64,000 bases of DNA from NCBI RefSeq assembly GCF_030816015.1, contig NZ_JAUSXN010000001.1:124001-188000 (forward strand), in the 5' to 3' direction. Below are positions 62,360-64,000 of the stretch, in pieces. A program made the translations under genes and the position numbers. The number at the start of each line of letters is the position of its first letter. Position 1 is the first letter of the stretch. The stretch is from Pedobacter sp. W3I1. GTDB taxonomy: Bacteria > Bacteroidota > Bacteroidia > Sphingobacteriales > Sphingobacteriaceae. The notes beneath the pieces were generated by a model, which saw only the letters and a program-made list of their open reading frames with translations, was not told the DNA's origin and ran no database searches.

Positions 62360-63616
62360 ATGTTCGATCGCATTCGTGAAAAATTAAATATTCTTGCTGA
62401 CGCCGCTAAATACGATGTTTCTTGTTCATCAAGCGGCGGCACGAGAAAAAACACCAATAAAGGCCTGGGCGATAGCCATACATCAGGCATTTGCCATACC
62501 TACACGGAAGATGGCCGATGTGTTTCGCTTTTAAAAATCCTCTTAACCAACCATTGTATATACGATTGTTTGTTTTGCGTTTCGCGTAAAAGCAACGATG
62601 TAAAACGTGCAGCTTTTACAGTAGATGAAGTGGTAGAACTGACCATGAATTTTTATCGCCGCAACTATATTGAAGGATTGTTTTTAAGCTCCGGGATTTT
62701 CAAAAATGCCGATTTTACTATGGAACGGCTCTTATTGGTGGTTAAAAAACTCCGTTTGGAGCAGAACTACAATGGCTATATCCACCTAAAAACCATTCCT
62801 GGCGCCAGTGATGAACTGATTAAAGAGGCCGGTTTATATGCCGACCGTATGAGCATTAATTTAGAAATGCCAACTGAAGCAGGTTTAAAACTTTTGGCTC
62901 CGGAAAAAAATCATGAGGACGTGATTAAACCTTTAGCATTTGTACAACAACAGATTACGCAGTTTTCGGCAGATAAAAAGTTAATCAAGCATGTACCTAA
63001 ATTTGTTCCTGCCGGGCAAAGTACCCAAATGGTTATTGGCGCCACACCAGAGAGCGATAAGGATATTATGTATACCGCAAATGCGTTTTACAAAAATTTC
63101 TCTTTAAAAAGGGTATACTATTCGGGCTATGTACCTATTAGTAATGATACCCGAATGCCCATCCTGGGCACACAGCCGCCATTGTTAAGAGAAAACAGAT
63201 TATACCAAACCGATTGGTTAATGCGGTTTTATGGCTTTAAAGTGCAGGAGATTTTAAATGATGCTAATCCAAATCTTGATGTAGATATAGATCCTAAATT
63301 AAGTTGGGCGATTAGAAATATGCAGCATTTCCCGGTTGACATTAATAAAGCTGATTATCAGATGATCCTCCGCATACCGGGCATTGGTGTAATGTCAGCC
63401 AAAAAAATTGTACAGGCCCGAAAATTCGGAAAACTCAGGATCGATCAGTTAAAAAAAATCGGCGTAGCCTACAACCGGGCCAAACACTTTATGGTTTGCC
63501 TGGACAGCCCTTACCAGCTGAAAGATTACCAGGGCACACAGATTAAAGCTTTTATTTTGGCCGAAAGCCAGAGTAAATATTTAAAAACAGATAGCAACCA
63601 GATGATATTGTTTTGA
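62360..63616 (+). CDS. Radical-SAM protein linked to uracil-DNA-glycosylase-like partner
   Basis: The 418-aa protein belongs to the radical-SAM group described as putative DNA modification/repair proteins (the UDG-linked type). The iron-sulfur motif is Cys66-x3-Cys70-x2-Cys73 in CIYDCLFCVS. Extra Cys22, Cys45 and Cys54 lie N-terminal. A barrel follows, with GLFLSSGIF, HLKTIPGAS and SINLEMPTEAG. The C-terminus has a helix-hairpin-helix DNA-binding motif (INKADYQMILRIPGIGVMSAKKIVQARKFG). The next gene (63750) encodes the DUF4130 partner usually found beside it. The reaction is not known. Confidence 0.9.
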   Translation: MFDRIREKLNILADAAKYDVSCSSSGGTRKNTNKGLGDSHTSGICHTYTEDGRCVSLLKILLTNHCIYDCLFCVSRKSNDVKRAAFTVDEVVELTMNFYRRNYIEGLFLSSGIFKNADFTMERLLLVVKKLRLEQNYNGYIHLKTIPGASDELIKEAGLYADRMSINLEMPTEAGLKLLAPEKNHEDVIKPLAFVQQQITQFSADKKLIKHVPKFVPAGQSTQMVIGATPESDKDIMYTANAFYKNFSLKRVYYSGYVPISNDTRMPILGTQPPLLRENRLYQTDWLMRFYGFKVQEILNDANPNLDVDIDPKLSWAIRNMQHFPVDINKADYQMILRIPGIGVMSAKKIVQARKFGKLRIDQLKKIGVAYNRAKHFMVCLDSPYQLKDYQGTQIKAFILAESQSKYLKTDSNQMILF

Positions 63617-63627
63617 AATATCCGAAT

Positions 63628-63733
63628 CGTCATTTCGAACGGAGTGCAACGTAGTCGAGAACCCGAAGGCTCAGCGAAGCTAAATCTATCTTGATAGATC
63701 TCTCCATTTCACTGCGTTTCAGTCGAGATGACG
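63628..63733. repeat. CGTCAT hairpin element, copy 5
   Basis: The 106-bp element has ends CGTCATTTCGA and TCGAGATGACG. It is nearly identical to the reverse complement of 15294-15398. It sits between the radical-SAM stop and the DUF4130 start, inside what is likely a two-gene transcript. Confidence 0.85.
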
Positions 63734-63749
63734 ACCAAACGAACATCCA

Positions 63750-64000
63750 ATGACTTACATTTTTGATGGCTCCCTGCAAGGCCTTTTAACATCGGTTTTT
63801 GAATGGTTTGAACGCAAACCAGGAAAAGTTATGCTAAAATCTTCTTCAATTTTTCAACCGGAAGCTTTTGTAGAAAGCTTTACGGTGACCACCAATGATG
63901 AGAAAGCCGATCGGGTTTGGGCAGGACTGCAAAAGAGACTCAAAAAAGACTGGCTGCGCAAATTTTATTGCAGCTATTTATCGGAAATTCCAGAAGCTTA
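63750..64000 (+). CDS. DUF4130-type putative DNA metabolism protein (partial)
   Basis: This is the N-terminal 83 codons of a gene that leaves the window. The ATG at 63750 begins MTYIFDGSLQGLLTSVFEWF, which matches the start of the DUF4130/UDG-like proteins paired with the radical-SAM gene upstream. The visible part also includes DRVWAGLQKRLKKDWLRKFYCSYLSE. The family is related to uracil-DNA glycosylases, but the reaction is not established. The hairpin repeat lies just before the start. Confidence 0.8.
   Translation, partial: MTYIFDGSLQGLLTSVFEWFERKPGKVMLKSSSIFQPEAFVESFTVTTNDEKADRVWAGLQKRLKKDWLRKFYCSYLSEIPEA

Overview
The window looks like chromosome of a Bacteroidota bacterium of the Sphingobacteriaceae, most likely Pedobacter or a close relative. 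This is an inference from content. The evidence is three SusC/SusD pairs, promoters of the Bacteroidota type (TAnnTTTG), lipoproteins with short lipoboxes, moderate-to-low GC, menaquinone synthesis by the futalosine route, and many short palindromic intergenic repeats. No phage, plasmid or CRISPR was seen.

Layout. 1-2300: two identical tRNA-Asp genes with an intact IS1182-type insertion sequence between them (17-bp inverted ends, 8-bp target duplication). 2333-9100: housekeeping genes (prfA, an LpxH-like hydrolase, a secreted prolyl oligopeptidase, a ferredoxin reductase/ferredoxin pair) separated by repeat-rich spacers. 10190-16742: a secreted glycosidase set (GH2, a frameshifted GH92, GH29) that fits trimming of N-glycans. 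16772-21746: an S41 protease, a small conserved protein, a beta-barrel protein and a metallophosphoesterase/beta-propeller fusion. 21971-33704: two SusC/SusD operons, one with a DUF4397 lipoprotein, next to a DeoR-family regulator. Direct repeats with a 10-bp period lie upstream of both susC genes and of the regulator. 33741-46445: a third SusC/SusD pair followed by amino-sugar genes: anmK, a NagB-PIG-L fusion, a NagX-like acetyltransferase, a LacI regulator and a GHL10 (YngK/DigH-type) glycosidase. This looks like uptake and recycling of amino sugars such as peptidoglycan or chitin fragments. 46652-64000: mostly core genes: a very large sensor kinase, a PTPS-folE-fabD operon, mqnB and mqnD, a response regulator/kinase pair, a DUF3127 protein with an SSB-like tail, an RNA methyltransferase, small regulators, and a radical-SAM gene followed by a partial DUF4130 gene.

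The spacers carry at least three repeat families. One is an 81-106 bp hairpin element with CGTCATTTCGA-like ends (five clear copies). One is a ~260 bp element with TTTTGGAAA/TTTCCAAAA ends (three copies and a fragment). The third is a shorter CAGCAT-type hairpin. The most promising leads are the decamer-repeat operators shared by two susC operons and a DeoR regulator, the NagB-PIG-L fusion that lacks a conserved catalytic Asp, the SSB-like tail on the DUF3127 protein, and the radical-SAM/DUF4130 pair.
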